Source: Umezawaea endophytica
GTDB lineage: Bacteria; Actinomycetota; Actinomycetes; Mycobacteriales; Pseudonocardiaceae
Length of the DNA stretch: 64,000 nt
Assembly (NCBI RefSeq): GCF_025061645.1
Contig: NZ_JANYMP010000010.1
Location: forward strand, 284,141-348,140
Direction: 5' to 3'
Translations under genes and position numbers: made by a program
In this document: positions 22,355 to 30,138 of the stretch, in pieces
Position numbering within the stretch: position 1 is the stretch's first letter
Layout of the letters: the number at the start of each line of letters is the position of its first letter
The notes under the pieces: generated by a model
What the model was told of the DNA's origin: nothing
What the model saw: the letters and a program-made list of their open reading frames with translations, nothing else
The model's database searches: none

Positions 22355-22764
22355 GTCGACGCCCACCAGGCCGTGGGGTGCTCCACCAGCCACGCCGGGT
22401 CGTCCAGCCACGGGACGTGGGCCGCGTCGGGTTGGACGTGGCAGGAGGCGCCGGGGATGAGCGCGGCCAGGGCGCGGCACCGGATGGGGTCGGCGCCGCC
22501 CGCGTAGACCGGCACGGGCGCCGTCAGGCCCGCCAACGCCGTCCGCACGGCCGCCGCGTCGGGGCCGCCGTCGGCGCGGTAGCCCAGGCTCGCGGCGGCG
22601 GTGGGGATCGCGGAGTCGCCGGTCCCCCGGCTGTCCGGTACCACGAGGTCGCCGAGGTAGGTCCCGGCGCGGCCGGCGCCGCCCGGTAAGCACGGCAGGG
22701 GGTCGCCGTCGCCGAGCACGCGGTAGGCGAGGGACGTGTCGTCGTGGGCGCGCGGGAACGGCAT
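22348..22764 (-). pseudogene. Decayed alpha/beta hydrolase with in-frame deletions
   Basis: The 139-residue frame aligns with both ends of the intact hydrolase at 19692-20531: LAYRVLGDGDPLPCLPGGAGR, then TYLGDL at the N-terminus, and ALIPGASCHVQPDAAHVPWL at the C-terminus. The centre, including the nucleophile elbow and the cap, is missing, and a second smaller deletion removes the strand before DSRGTGDS. It lacks the catalytic serine and cannot be an active hydrolase. The frame is still open, so a short protein may be made. It sits upstream of the S9 gene as the intact copy sits downstream, so a local duplication is likely. It marks the right edge of the skewed arm. Confidence 0.75.
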
Positions 22765-22791
22765 GACCCGCATCCTCGCCCATCGGTCTCC

Positions 22792-22797
22792 TAGGGT
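22792..22797 (+). promoter_or_regulatory. -10 element of a leaderless promoter
   Basis: TAGGGT ends seven bases before the ATG at 22805, fitting a leaderless mRNA. Confidence 0.5.
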
Positions 22798-22804
22798 GGG
22801 GTGC

Positions 22805-23266
22805 ATGCCGAAGATCGCCACTGCCGACGTCGTCGAGCGGGACCGCCTGCTCGAGTTCCTCCGCCCGCGTCACCGCGGCCTGCTCGTCACCGCTCGCGCC
22901 GATGGACGCCCCCAGGTGTCGCCGGTGGCGTGCGGCGTCGACACGCAGGGCCGTCTGGTCGTGTCGACCTATCCGGGGCGGGCGAAGTCCCGCAACGCCC
23001 GCCGTGACGACCGGGTCACGCTGTGCGTGTTGTCCGATGACTGGGACGGCCCGTACGTGCAGGTCGACGGGCGTGCGGAGGTGCTCGACCTGCCGGACTC
23101 GGTGGAGCCGCTGGTCGAGTACTTCCGGTGCATCGCCGGGGAGCACCCGGATTGGGACGAGTACCGGGCGGCGATGGTGCGCCAGGGCAAGAGCCTGATC
23201 CGGGTGACGATCGAGCGGTGGGGTCCGATCGCCACCGGGGGTTTCCCGCCCGAACTCGGCGACTGA
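22805..23266 (+). CDS. PPOX-class F420-dependent oxidoreductase
   Basis: A 153-residue split-barrel protein. FLRPRHRGLLVTARADGRPQVSPV near residue 18 and GRAKSRNARRDDRVTLCVL, then YVQVDGRAEVLDLPDSVEPL and RQGKSLIRVTIERWGP are typical of F420-binding members (TIGR03618-type). It would transfer hydride between F420 and an unknown substrate. The ATG at 22805 is supported by a -10 box seven bases upstream. It is divergent from the decayed hydrolase. Confidence 0.87.
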   Translation: MPKIATADVVERDRLLEFLRPRHRGLLVTARADGRPQVSPVACGVDTQGRLVVSTYPGRAKSRNARRDDRVTLCVLSDDWDGPYVQVDGRAEVLDLPDSVEPLVEYFRCIAGEHPDWDEYRAAMVRQGKSLIRVTIERWGPIATGGFPPELGD

Positions 23267-23281
23267 CCCGACGTCACCGCG

Positions 23282-23965
23282 TCAGGGCGTCCCGGAGCCG
23301 GTGGGTTCCGGGACGTGCGCCCACGCGCCGCCCCACCCGGCGGGGTTCTCCAGCAGCGTCACGACCGCGCCCGCCGGGTCGGCGATCGACGCGACGAGCC
23401 CGGTCGGCACCTCGTGGGGGTCGGTGACGACGCTGCCGCCCAGGTCGGTCGCGGACGCCACGGCCGCGTCGAGGTCGGGGACGGAGAAGTACACCATCCA
23501 GCCGGGTGGGAGTCCGGTGTCGGTGGTGAGCCTGCCCGCGACGGCTCGCGGGGTGCCGTCGGGGTCGACGTCGAGGAGGCTGAACGGTTCGGCGGGGTCG
23601 CGGACCGACCAGCCCAGTTCGCGCGCGTAGTCGGCGTCCCGGTCGCCGAGCATCTCCAGCCAGCACGGTTCGCCGGGGCGTGGTTCGGGTGCCCACGGTC
23701 CGTGCAGCACCCGGCCGCGGTCGACCGCGACGCCGTGCTCCGATGCCCGAACGGGCACGCCCGCGAACACCAGCCGCCAGTCGACGTGCTCGCCGGGGCT
23801 GATGCGCACGGCGAGGCGGTCGCCGACCCAGCCGCCGTACACCTCGCCGGCCTCCGGCAGGACCGACCAGCCGAGGAGCTGGGAGAAGAAGTCGGCGGTC
23901 GCCTCTGGGGCGCGGGTCGTCAACTCGATCCGGCGCAGCCCGCGCACCGGGTGGGACAAGAGCAC
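23282..23965 (-). CDS. VOC-family (glyoxalase/bleomycin resistance-like) protein, two domains
   Basis: A 227-residue protein made of two vicinal-oxygen-chelate modules. Module 1 starts LRRIELTTRAPEATADFFSQLLGWSV, module 2 ends MVYFSVPDLDAAVASATDLGGSVV and IADPAGAVVTLLEN. The two-module form is typical of actinomycete hydroxylase-like or sequestering proteins; the metal and substrate are unknown. The GTG at 23965 is the first start in frame, with no strong ribosome binding site, so the start is less certain. It converges on the F420 oxidoreductase gene with a 15-bp gap. Confidence 0.82.
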   Translation of the reverse strand: MLLSHPVRGLRRIELTTRAPEATADFFSQLLGWSVLPEAGEVYGGWVGDRLAVRISPGEHVDWRLVFAGVPVRASEHGVAVDRGRVLHGPWAPEPRPGEPCWLEMLGDRDADYARELGWSVRDPAEPFSLLDVDPDGTPRAVAGRLTTDTGLPPGWMVYFSVPDLDAAVASATDLGGSVVTDPHEVPTGLVASIADPAGAVVTLLENPAGWGGAWAHVPEPTGSGTP

Positions 23966-24019
23966 TTGGTGAGTCCGTTTCGTGAGTGAGATCCCCGAAC
24001 GGGCACCATCATGTTCGTC

Positions 24020-26038
24020 TCACCGAGAGGACTTCAATGCTCCATTCGGCCCCACCGTGCGCTCCGCGAGGACCTCGGCCAGTGGTCGGGGCTTGCCGAG
24101 GTGGAACCCCTGCCCCACTCGCACACCCAGTCTGATCAGGGCTTCCACCTGGGTGGGGCGCTCGACCCACTCGGCGACGGCGGACAGTCCGAGGCCTCGG
24201 GCGATCTCCACGATCCCGGATACCAGAACGGCATCGGTGCTGTGCTCGTCGATGCCGCGGACGAACTCGCCGTCGATCTTGATCCCGGTGATCGGCAGGT
24301 GCTTGAGGTGCACGAACGACCCGAAGCCGGAGCCGAAGTCGTCCAGGGTGATGCGGCAGCCGAAGCCGCGCAGCTTCAGGGCCAGGGAGCGGGCGGCGTC
24401 GAGGTTGGTCACCGCGGCGGTCTCGGTGATCTCCAGGCCCAAGCGGCCGGGTGCCACGCCTGCGACGGCGAGGCGGTCCAGGACGAACCCGGCGAAGTCC
24501 TCGTCCTCCAGGGTCCGGCCGGAGACGTTGACGTTGAACCGGAGTTCGGGGTCGGGGTGCTGCACGAGGGTGTCGATGGCGCGGCTGAGGACCCAGCGGT
24601 CGATGTCGTGCACCAGGTTGGAGCGTTCGGCCTCGGGCAGGAACTCCGCGGGCCCGAGGTAGGGCTCCTGGCCGTCCTCCAGGCGCAGCAGGATCTCGTG
24701 GCCCAGTACCTTCCCGGACACGAGCTGCACCATCGGCATGGCGTGCAGGGCGAACCCGCCGGTGTCCAGGGCGGTGCGGAGCCGGTCCATCACCGACACC
24801 CGCTTCACGGTGTCGGCGTAGTGGCCGGGCTCGTAGACGGTGACGCGGTTGCGGCCCGCGGCCTTGGACGCGTACAGGGCGAGGTCGGCGTTGGCGAGCA
24901 CCAGCTCCCACGCGTCGCCCGCGGTGTAGGACGCGACGCCGGTGCTGACCGTGATCCGCGAGTTCGGGGCGACCCCGACCAGCGGCAACGACGACACCGC
25001 GTCGCGCAGCCGGTGCGCGACCGCCTCGGCCTGCGCGCCGGTCAGACCGGGCAGCACCACCGCGAACTCGTCGCCGCCCAACCGGCCGATGAGCTGCGGC
25101 TCCTCCAGCCGGGAGCGCAGCGCGACCGCCAGCGACCGCATCAGCCGGTCGCCGACGGCGTGCCCGCGCAGGTCGTTGACGTCCTTGAAGTTGTCCAGGT
25201 CCAGCAGCAGCAGCGTCCCGTCGCCGCCGGTCGCGAGCTGGCGTTCCAGTTCGCGGGTGATCGCGCGCCGGTTCGACAGGCCGGTCAGCGGGTCCTGTTC
25301 GGCCATCAGCAGCAGCTCGTCGTGGACCCGCCGCGCGGTGGTGATGTCGTGGGCGGTGCCCAGGGCGCGCACCGGGACGCCGTGCTCGTCGTGCACGACC
25401 TCGCCGAAGCACTCGAAGACCCGTTCGACGACCTCACCGCTGTCCAGGTCGGGGTGGGTCATGCGGTGGGTGAAGTTGAAGCCCGAGCCGGTGCGCATGG
25501 CCTCCTGGAGGACGGCCTGGATCATCGGCAGGTCCTCCGGGTGCACCAGCTCGGTGTAGCCCTGGAAGTCCATCTGCGTGCCCTTGGGCATGCTCCACAT
25601 CTCCAGGAGCGTGTCCGACCAGACGATGCGGTCCTCGAGGATGTGCCACTCCCACGTGCCCATCCGGCCGAGCACCTGGGCGCGGCGCAGCGCGTCGGCC
25701 TCGTGGGTGGCCTCCAGCTCGCGGTCGCGCCACGCCGAGACGTCCACCATCTGGTAGAGCAGCTCGTCGGGCGAGATCCGGCGGCACGACACCTCCAGCC
25801 ACCGGTGGCCCTGGTCGCACGTGCTGGGCGTGAGCAGGGTGAGCCCGGAGCGGGGCCGTTCCGGTGTGCCGGGCAGCAGCGCGGGCAGCGAGCGGCCCAC
25901 GACGTGCTCGAGGGCGACGCCGAGCAGCCCGGCCAGTGCCGGGTTGGCCCAGCGCAGCGTTCCACGCGGGTCGGTGACGCCGAAACCGACGTTCGCCCGG
26001 TCGAGCACCTCGCGGTACAGGGCGCTGTTGCTGGTCAC
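24020..26038 (-). CDS. PAS-PAS-GGDEF-EAL cyclic-di-GMP enzyme
   Basis: A 672-residue soluble signalling protein. Residues 5-110 and 125-240 are PAS/PAC sensor domains (VGFGVTDPRGTLRWANPALA; TWEWHILEDRIVWSDTLLEM). The GGDEF domain (about 245-405) has the intact motif GGDEF at 321-325, so cyclase activity is plausible. The EAL domain (about 420-660) carries EIL in place of EAL at E448 (GHEILLRL), and keeps NVNVSG, ITETAAV, LDDFGSGFGS, IKIDGEFV and AEWVE, so phosphodiesterase activity is also plausible. No membrane segment. The GTG has GAGGAGG before it. The gap to the next gene upstream on the same strand is 67 bp. Confidence 0.93.
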   Translation of the reverse strand: MTSNSALYREVLDRANVGFGVTDPRGTLRWANPALAGLLGVALEHVVGRSLPALLPGTPERPRSGLTLLTPSTCDQGHRWLEVSCRRISPDELLYQMVDVSAWRDRELEATHEADALRRAQVLGRMGTWEWHILEDRIVWSDTLLEMWSMPKGTQMDFQGYTELVHPEDLPMIQAVLQEAMRTGSGFNFTHRMTHPDLDSGEVVERVFECFGEVVHDEHGVPVRALGTAHDITTARRVHDELLLMAEQDPLTGLSNRRAITRELERQLATGGDGTLLLLDLDNFKDVNDLRGHAVGDRLMRSLAVALRSRLEEPQLIGRLGGDEFAVVLPGLTGAQAEAVAHRLRDAVSSLPLVGVAPNSRITVSTGVASYTAGDAWELVLANADLALYASKAAGRNRVTVYEPGHYADTVKRVSVMDRLRTALDTGGFALHAMPMVQLVSGKVLGHEILLRLEDGQEPYLGPAEFLPEAERSNLVHDIDRWVLSRAIDTLVQHPDPELRFNVNVSGRTLEDEDFAGFVLDRLAVAGVAPGRLGLEITETAAVTNLDAARSLALKLRGFGCRITLDDFGSGFGSFVHLKHLPITGIKIDGEFVRGIDEHSTDAVLVSGIVEIARGLGLSAVAEWVERPTQVEALIRLGVRVGQGFHLGKPRPLAEVLAERTVGPNGALKSSR

Positions 26039-26105
26039 GCAGTCCTCCTCGCCACCTGCGCGACATGATGGTTCAGTTCACGGTCCGTGGGCAAGCCGCC
26101 ACCGT

Positions 26106-26480
26106 TCAGCGCAACCGCTCCAGTCCTCGTGCCGCGTCCACCATGCCCGCGGCCAGCCCTCGCAGCTCCTCGCCGCCCGCCCCGTCCTCCGCCGCGGTCA
26201 TGATGTCCTCCGCGGCGCACCTGAGCTGGAACAACCTGTCCTGGAGGTCGGCCAGCTCGGTGCTGGAGAGCACCACGGCGTCCTCGGGCAGCCCACCTCG
26301 CTGCACGGCGGCGCGCCGTTCGTAGGCGCGTTGCCTGCACGGTTGGGCGCAGTAGCGGCGGGGACGGCCTATCCGGCCGTGGTCGGGCAGTCTTCGACCG
26401 CACCAGGCGCAATGCCGGGCGACCTCGCGGCGTTGGCCGATCACGCCGACGGCGCCCTCGGCGTCGGTCACCAGTTCCAT
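26106..26480 (-). CDS. Small Cys4 zinc-motif protein
   Basis: A 124-residue protein with C24-x2-C27-x16-C44-x3-C48 (HCAWCGRRLPDHGRIGRPRR, then YCAQPCRQRAYERR). The pattern recalls the FPG/recombinational-type zinc ribbons and the CGxx-GRPxxYC actinomycete hypothetical proteins. The C-terminal part is a helical region (STELADLQDRLFQLRCAAED). A related motif with C-x4-C-x16-C-x4-H occurs in the coiled-coil protein at 62007-63152. The ATG at 26480 opens the conserved region. Function unknown; DNA or RNA binding is a guess. Confidence 0.75.
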   Translation of the reverse strand: MELVTDAEGAVGVIGQRREVARHCAWCGRRLPDHGRIGRPRRYCAQPCRQRAYERRAAVQRGGLPEDAVVLSSTELADLQDRLFQLRCAAEDIMTAAEDGAGGEELRGLAAGMVDAARGLERLR

Positions 26481-26548
26481 GGCGCGCGACGGTATCCCGC
26501 CACCCGCCGTTCGCTCCAGCGCCACGCCGCCAAGGCACACTGCTTGCC

Positions 26549-27325
26549 GTGAGCGACACGCATCCGTATCTGGACGGCCCGCACCCCAGGGCCTACGCCC
26601 ACCGGGGGTGGCACCTCGACGACCTGTCGGGCATGGAGAACTCCCTGTCCGGGTTCCGCCGCGCGGTGGCCGAGGGGTACCGCTACCTGGAGACCGACGT
26701 GCACGCCACGTCCGACGGCGTGGTGGTGGTGCACCACGACTCGACGTTGGACCGCACGACCGACAAGACCGGTCCGGTGGGCGCGCAACCGTGGTCGGCG
26801 GTGGGTGGGGCGTTGATCGGTGGCCGGGAGAAGATCACCCGGTTGGCGGATCTGCTGGAGGAGTTGCCGGACGCGATGGTCAACATCGACGTGAAGGCCG
26901 ACGCGGCGGTGGAGCCGGTGCTGGCGGTGCTGCGGCGCGCCGGGGCGATGGGGCGGGTGTGCCTGGCGTCGTTCTCCGACACCCGGCTGGCGCGGTTGCG
27001 GCGGTTGGGTGGGCCGAGGCTGCTCACGTCGATGGGGCCGCGGTCGGTGGGGGCGCTGTGGGTGTCGGGTCGGGTGCCCGCGGCGGGGTTGGTGGTGCGG
27101 GGGTCGCTGGCGCAGGTGCCCGCGGCGCGGGGGCGGCTGCGGGTGGTGGACGGGTTGTTCGTGCGGGCCGCGCACCGGCGTGGCGCGGAGGTGCACGTGT
27201 GGACGGTGGACGACGAGGCGGAGATGGGGCGGCTGCTCGACCTGGGGGTGGACGGGCTGGTCACCGACCGTCCCGACGTGTTGCGCGACGTGCTGCGGGC
27301 GCGGCGGGCGTGGGCCGGTTCCTGA
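26549..27325 (+). CDS. Glycerophosphodiester phosphodiesterase
   Basis: A 258-residue GDPD. The catalytic region is intact: AYAHRGWHLDDLSGMENSLSG with H-R-G and the E, N pair, then YLETDVHATSDGVVVVHHD and LDRTTDKTG, LVNIDVK-like VNIDVKADAAVE and, at the end, VHVWTVDDEAEMGRLLDLGVDG and LVTDRPD. It hydrolyses glycerophosphodiesters to glycerol 3-phosphate and an alcohol. There is no signal peptide. The GTG start follows the divergent zinc-motif gene across 68 bp. Confidence 0.93.
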   Translation: MSDTHPYLDGPHPRAYAHRGWHLDDLSGMENSLSGFRRAVAEGYRYLETDVHATSDGVVVVHHDSTLDRTTDKTGPVGAQPWSAVGGALIGGREKITRLADLLEELPDAMVNIDVKADAAVEPVLAVLRRAGAMGRVCLASFSDTRLARLRRLGGPRLLTSMGPRSVGALWVSGRVPAAGLVVRGSLAQVPAARGRLRVVDGLFVRAAHRRGAEVHVWTVDDEAEMGRLLDLGVDGLVTDRPDVLRDVLRARRAWAGS

Positions 27326-27401
27326 CGCGCGGGTGGACGATTGACAACACCTTGGGGTAACCGTCGATCAGCGGATCGGGTGACCAGTACAGTCCGCCGT
27401 C

Positions 27402-28811
27402 ATGAGCGTGGTCGACAGCAGCCCCGAGAGCGCGGGCACCACTCCCGAACGGGTTCGCGAGCAGCGCGGGTGGTGCTGGTACGACTGGGCCAACTCGGTG
27501 TTCCCGACATCGGTGGGGACGGTGTTCCTGTCGCTGTACCTCACCGCCATCGCGGAGAACGACGCCAAGGCCGACGTCGCCCGCAACGGGCCGGACGCGT
27601 GCGCCGACAGCGCACTCCAGTCGTGCGACATCTCCGCGTTCGGCCTGCACTTCCCGGCCGGGTCGCTGTGGGGGTACCTGCTGTCGATCGCGACCGTCGT
27701 GCAGGTGCTGGTGCTGCCGGTGATGGGCGCCATCGCCGACCGCACGCAGAACAAGAAGCGGATGCTGGGCACGTTCGCGTTCGCCGGGTCGTTCGCGACG
27801 GCGCTGCTGGGGCTGGTGGCGGGCTCGAACTGGACGCTGGGTGTGCTGCTGTTCATCCTGGCCAACATCTGCTGGGGCTCGTCGGTGGTCGTCTACTACG
27901 CGTTCCTGCCGGAGATCGCGACACCGGACGAGCGCGACGCGGTGTCGGCGCGGGGGTGGGCGTTCGGCTACCTCGGTGGCGGGGTGGCGCTGGCGATCCA
28001 GTTGGCGCTGTTCCTGGGCCACGACGTCGTGGGCATCGAGGAGTCGACGGCGGTGCGGATCGCGTTCGTGCTCTCGGGGCTGTGGTGGGCCGGGTTCACC
28101 CTCATCCCGCTGGCCCGGCTGCGGCAGCACCAGGAGCCGCACGGCGGTGAGCACGGGGCGGGCATCGTCGCGGCGGGCTTCAAGGAGCTGTTCCAGACGA
28201 TCCGCTCGGCCCGGATGTTCCCGCTGACGCTGGCGTTCCTGTTCACCTACCTGATCTACACCGACGGCATCTCCACCGTCGCCGGGGTGTCGGCCCAGTA
28301 CGGCAGCGCCGAGCTCAAGCTCGACCAGTCGGTGCTGATCTCCACGATCCTGATCGTCCAGTTCGTCGCGTTCTTCGGCGGTGTGCTGCACGGGTGGGGC
28401 GCCAAGCGGTGGGGTGCCAAGCGCACGATCCAGATCAGCCTGCTGATGTGGATCGTGGTGGTCAGCGCCGCGTACTTCGTGCAGGCGGGCCAGCAGTTCC
28501 AGTTCTACGGGCTGGCGGTGGGCATCGGTCTGGTGCTGGGTGGCACGAACGCCCTGTCGCGGTCGCTGTTCAGCCAGATGGTGCCGCCCGGCCGCGAGGC
28601 CCAGTACTTCTCGCTCTACGAGGTCGGTGAGCGCTCCACGTCGTGGCTGGGTCCGCTGGTGTTCGCCGGTGTCGGGCAGGCGACCGGGTCGTTCCGGTTG
28701 GCGATCATCTCGCTGGTGGTGTTCTTCGTGGTCGGGTTCGTGCTGATGATCTTCGTGCCGGTGCGGCGGGCGATCGAGGCGTCCGGGAACCCGGTGCCGG
28801 TCAAGGTGTGA
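27402..28811 (+). CDS. MFS transporter, UMF1/Atg22-like
   Basis: A 469-residue integral membrane protein of about 12 segments. The signature WCWYDWANSVFPTSVGTVFL at residues 24-43 is characteristic of the UMF1 (Atg22-like) family, and LPVMGAIADRTQNKKRML is the MFS loop 2-3 motif. Members efflux amino acids or small metabolites; the substrate here is unknown. The last 11 bases overlap the converging membrane-protein gene. It follows GDPD by 76 bp, a gap with a TACAGT that may be its own -10. Confidence 0.9.
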   Translation: MSVVDSSPESAGTTPERVREQRGWCWYDWANSVFPTSVGTVFLSLYLTAIAENDAKADVARNGPDACADSALQSCDISAFGLHFPAGSLWGYLLSIATVVQVLVLPVMGAIADRTQNKKRMLGTFAFAGSFATALLGLVAGSNWTLGVLLFILANICWGSSVVVYYAFLPEIATPDERDAVSARGWAFGYLGGGVALAIQLALFLGHDVVGIEESTAVRIAFVLSGLWWAGFTLIPLARLRQHQEPHGGEHGAGIVAAGFKELFQTIRSARMFPLTLAFLFTYLIYTDGISTVAGVSAQYGSAELKLDQSVLISTILIVQFVAFFGGVLHGWGAKRWGAKRTIQISLLMWIVVVSAAYFVQAGQQFQFYGLAVGIGLVLGGTNALSRSLFSQMVPPGREAQYFSLYEVGERSTSWLGPLVFAGVGQATGSFRLAIISLVVFFVVGFVLMIFVPVRRAIEASGNPVPVKV

Positions 28812-29742
28812 CGGGGAGCGCTGGTCGCCGCGCTCCCCCGGCGACCAGCAGCGCGATTCCCACCAGGGCCAGGCAGACCACCCGGCCGACCAGGAACGCG
28901 GTCATGCCGGGGACGTCCGCGACCCAGCGCAGCAGGGTGAGTTCGCCCAGGGTCAGGGGCAGCAGAGCCAGTGCCCAGCACGCCAGCGCGAGCGATCCGG
29001 CGGCCGAGCCCCGGCGGCCAAGGTGGACCACGCCCGCGATCACGACGGCCACCGGGACGAGTCCGCTCGACGCGGCGGTCAGGACGTGGTCGGGGTCGCC
29101 CGCGCTCCACGCGGTGAGCCCGCCCGTGGTGACGGCCACCGCGAGCAGCGCCCACCACCACGGCCGCGGGTCCGGTCGGGTGGCGTCGCGGTGGTAGCCC
29201 GCGAACAGCGCGAACGCCGTCACCCACACGGGCACGTGCCACAGCACGGCCAGGGGTGGGGACGCCTCGGCCACGGCCTGGCCCGCGACCACCAGGCCGT
29301 AGGCGGCGCTGAGCCCGACCTGCGCCTTCGCGACTCCGCGCAGACCGGCGAGCATCGCGATCGGGCCCGCCACCATCGCCAGGTTCACCACCACGTCCAC
29401 CGGCTCGAACCCGACGGCGTTCCACGACGGGCCGGTCAGCGCGGCGCTCGCCCACCGCACCCCGTAGGCGGCCTGCCCGACCAGGCCCAGCATCGCGACC
29501 AGCCGCACCACGTCGCCGACCGCGACCGCCCGCGCCGGGGCGCCCGACGCCGCGAACCGCGTCCGCACCGCGAGCGCGACCGTCGCCCCGGTCTCGCCCC
29601 AGCCGGGCCACCCGTGCTCCAGGTCCAGGTCGTCGGTGCGATCGGCCAGCAGCAGCCCGACCATCTCCTCCTCGCGCTCCGCCCGGTACCAGCGGGGCAG
29701 CACCCGCAGCAGGCGGCGGTAGCGGTTCTCCAGGTTGCTCAC
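28801..29742 (-). CDS. Polytopic membrane protein paired with PadR
   Basis: A 313-residue protein. The soluble N-terminus ENRYRRLLRVLPRWYRAERE, then EMVGLLLADRTDD is the form seen in actinomycete membrane proteins that follow PadR genes. About seven hydrophobic segments follow (for example VVRLVAMLGLVGQAAYGV and VVCLALVGIALLVAGG). No function known. The GTG overlaps the PadR stop by four bases (GTGA), so it is coupled to the regulator. This is the two-gene PadR/membrane-protein unit that is common in Gram-positive bacteria, often answering envelope stress; that role is an inference here. Confidence 0.82.
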   Translation of the reverse strand: MSNLENRYRRLLRVLPRWYRAEREEEMVGLLLADRTDDLDLEHGWPGWGETGATVALAVRTRFAASGAPARAVAVGDVVRLVAMLGLVGQAAYGVRWASAALTGPSWNAVGFEPVDVVVNLAMVAGPIAMLAGLRGVAKAQVGLSAAYGLVVAGQAVAEASPPLAVLWHVPVWVTAFALFAGYHRDATRPDPRPWWWALLAVAVTTGGLTAWSAGDPDHVLTAASSGLVPVAVVIAGVVHLGRRGSAAGSLALACWALALLPLTLGELTLLRWVADVPGMTAFLVGRVVCLALVGIALLVAGGARRPALPVTP

Positions 29743-30068
29743 AGCGCTCCCCTGGCCTTGAGCACGAACGACGCCGCGCGCACGTTCGCCGACAACCGGG
29801 CGACCTCCGCCGCGAGCGCCCTGACCCCGCTGTCGGTGAGCCGGTAGTACCGCCGCAGCCGCCCCTGGTGCACCTCTTCGCGGTCCCGCTCGGCGAACCC
29901 GTCGGCGACCAGCCGGTCGAGCACCCCGTAGAGGGTGCCGACCCGCAGCCTCATCCGGCCCTCGGACAGGACGTCGACCGCCTGGACGATCGCGTAGCCG
30001 TGCAGCGGCTCCTCGGCCAGTGCCGTCAGCACGAGGAAGCTCTGCTCCGTCATCACCCGAGCACTCAT
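29739..30068 (-). CDS. PadR-family transcriptional regulator
   Basis: A 109-residue PadR winged-helix regulator: FLVLTALAEEPLHGYAIVQA, GTLYGVLDRLVADGFAERD, RRYYRLTDSGVRALAAEVAR. The ATG at 30068 is chosen because an inverted repeat typical of PadR operators lies immediately upstream; the longer frame would run through it. Its product probably represses its own operon, which includes the membrane protein translated from the overlapping GTGA. Confidence 0.9.
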   Translation of the reverse strand: MSARVMTEQSFLVLTALAEEPLHGYAIVQAVDVLSEGRMRLRVGTLYGVLDRLVADGFAERDREEVHQGRLRRYYRLTDSGVRALAAEVARLSANVRAASFVLKARGAL

Positions 30069-30076
30069 GGCACGAG

Positions 30077-30099
30077 TTATATCGGAAAGCGGTATATAA
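30077..30099. promoter_or_regulatory. PadR autoregulatory operator overlapping promoters
   Basis: TTATAT and ATATAA flank an 11-base centre with CGG repeats on both sides. The site lies nine bases before the PadR ATG. It also contains TATAAT (30095-30100) on the + strand, though no + strand gene follows. Confidence 0.65.
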
Positions 30100-30107
30100 T
30101 GGCAAGG

Positions 30108-30135
30108 GGTGGGTCCCGACGCGTCGGGACCCACC
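30108..30135 (-). terminator. Perfect 12-bp stem-loop terminator after the beta-propeller gene
   Basis: GGTGGGTCCCGA, loop CGCG, TCGGGACCCACC. It begins three bases after the stop of the gene at 30139. There is no U-tract, as is usual in actinomycetes. Confidence 0.7.
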
Positions 30136-30138
30136 ACC

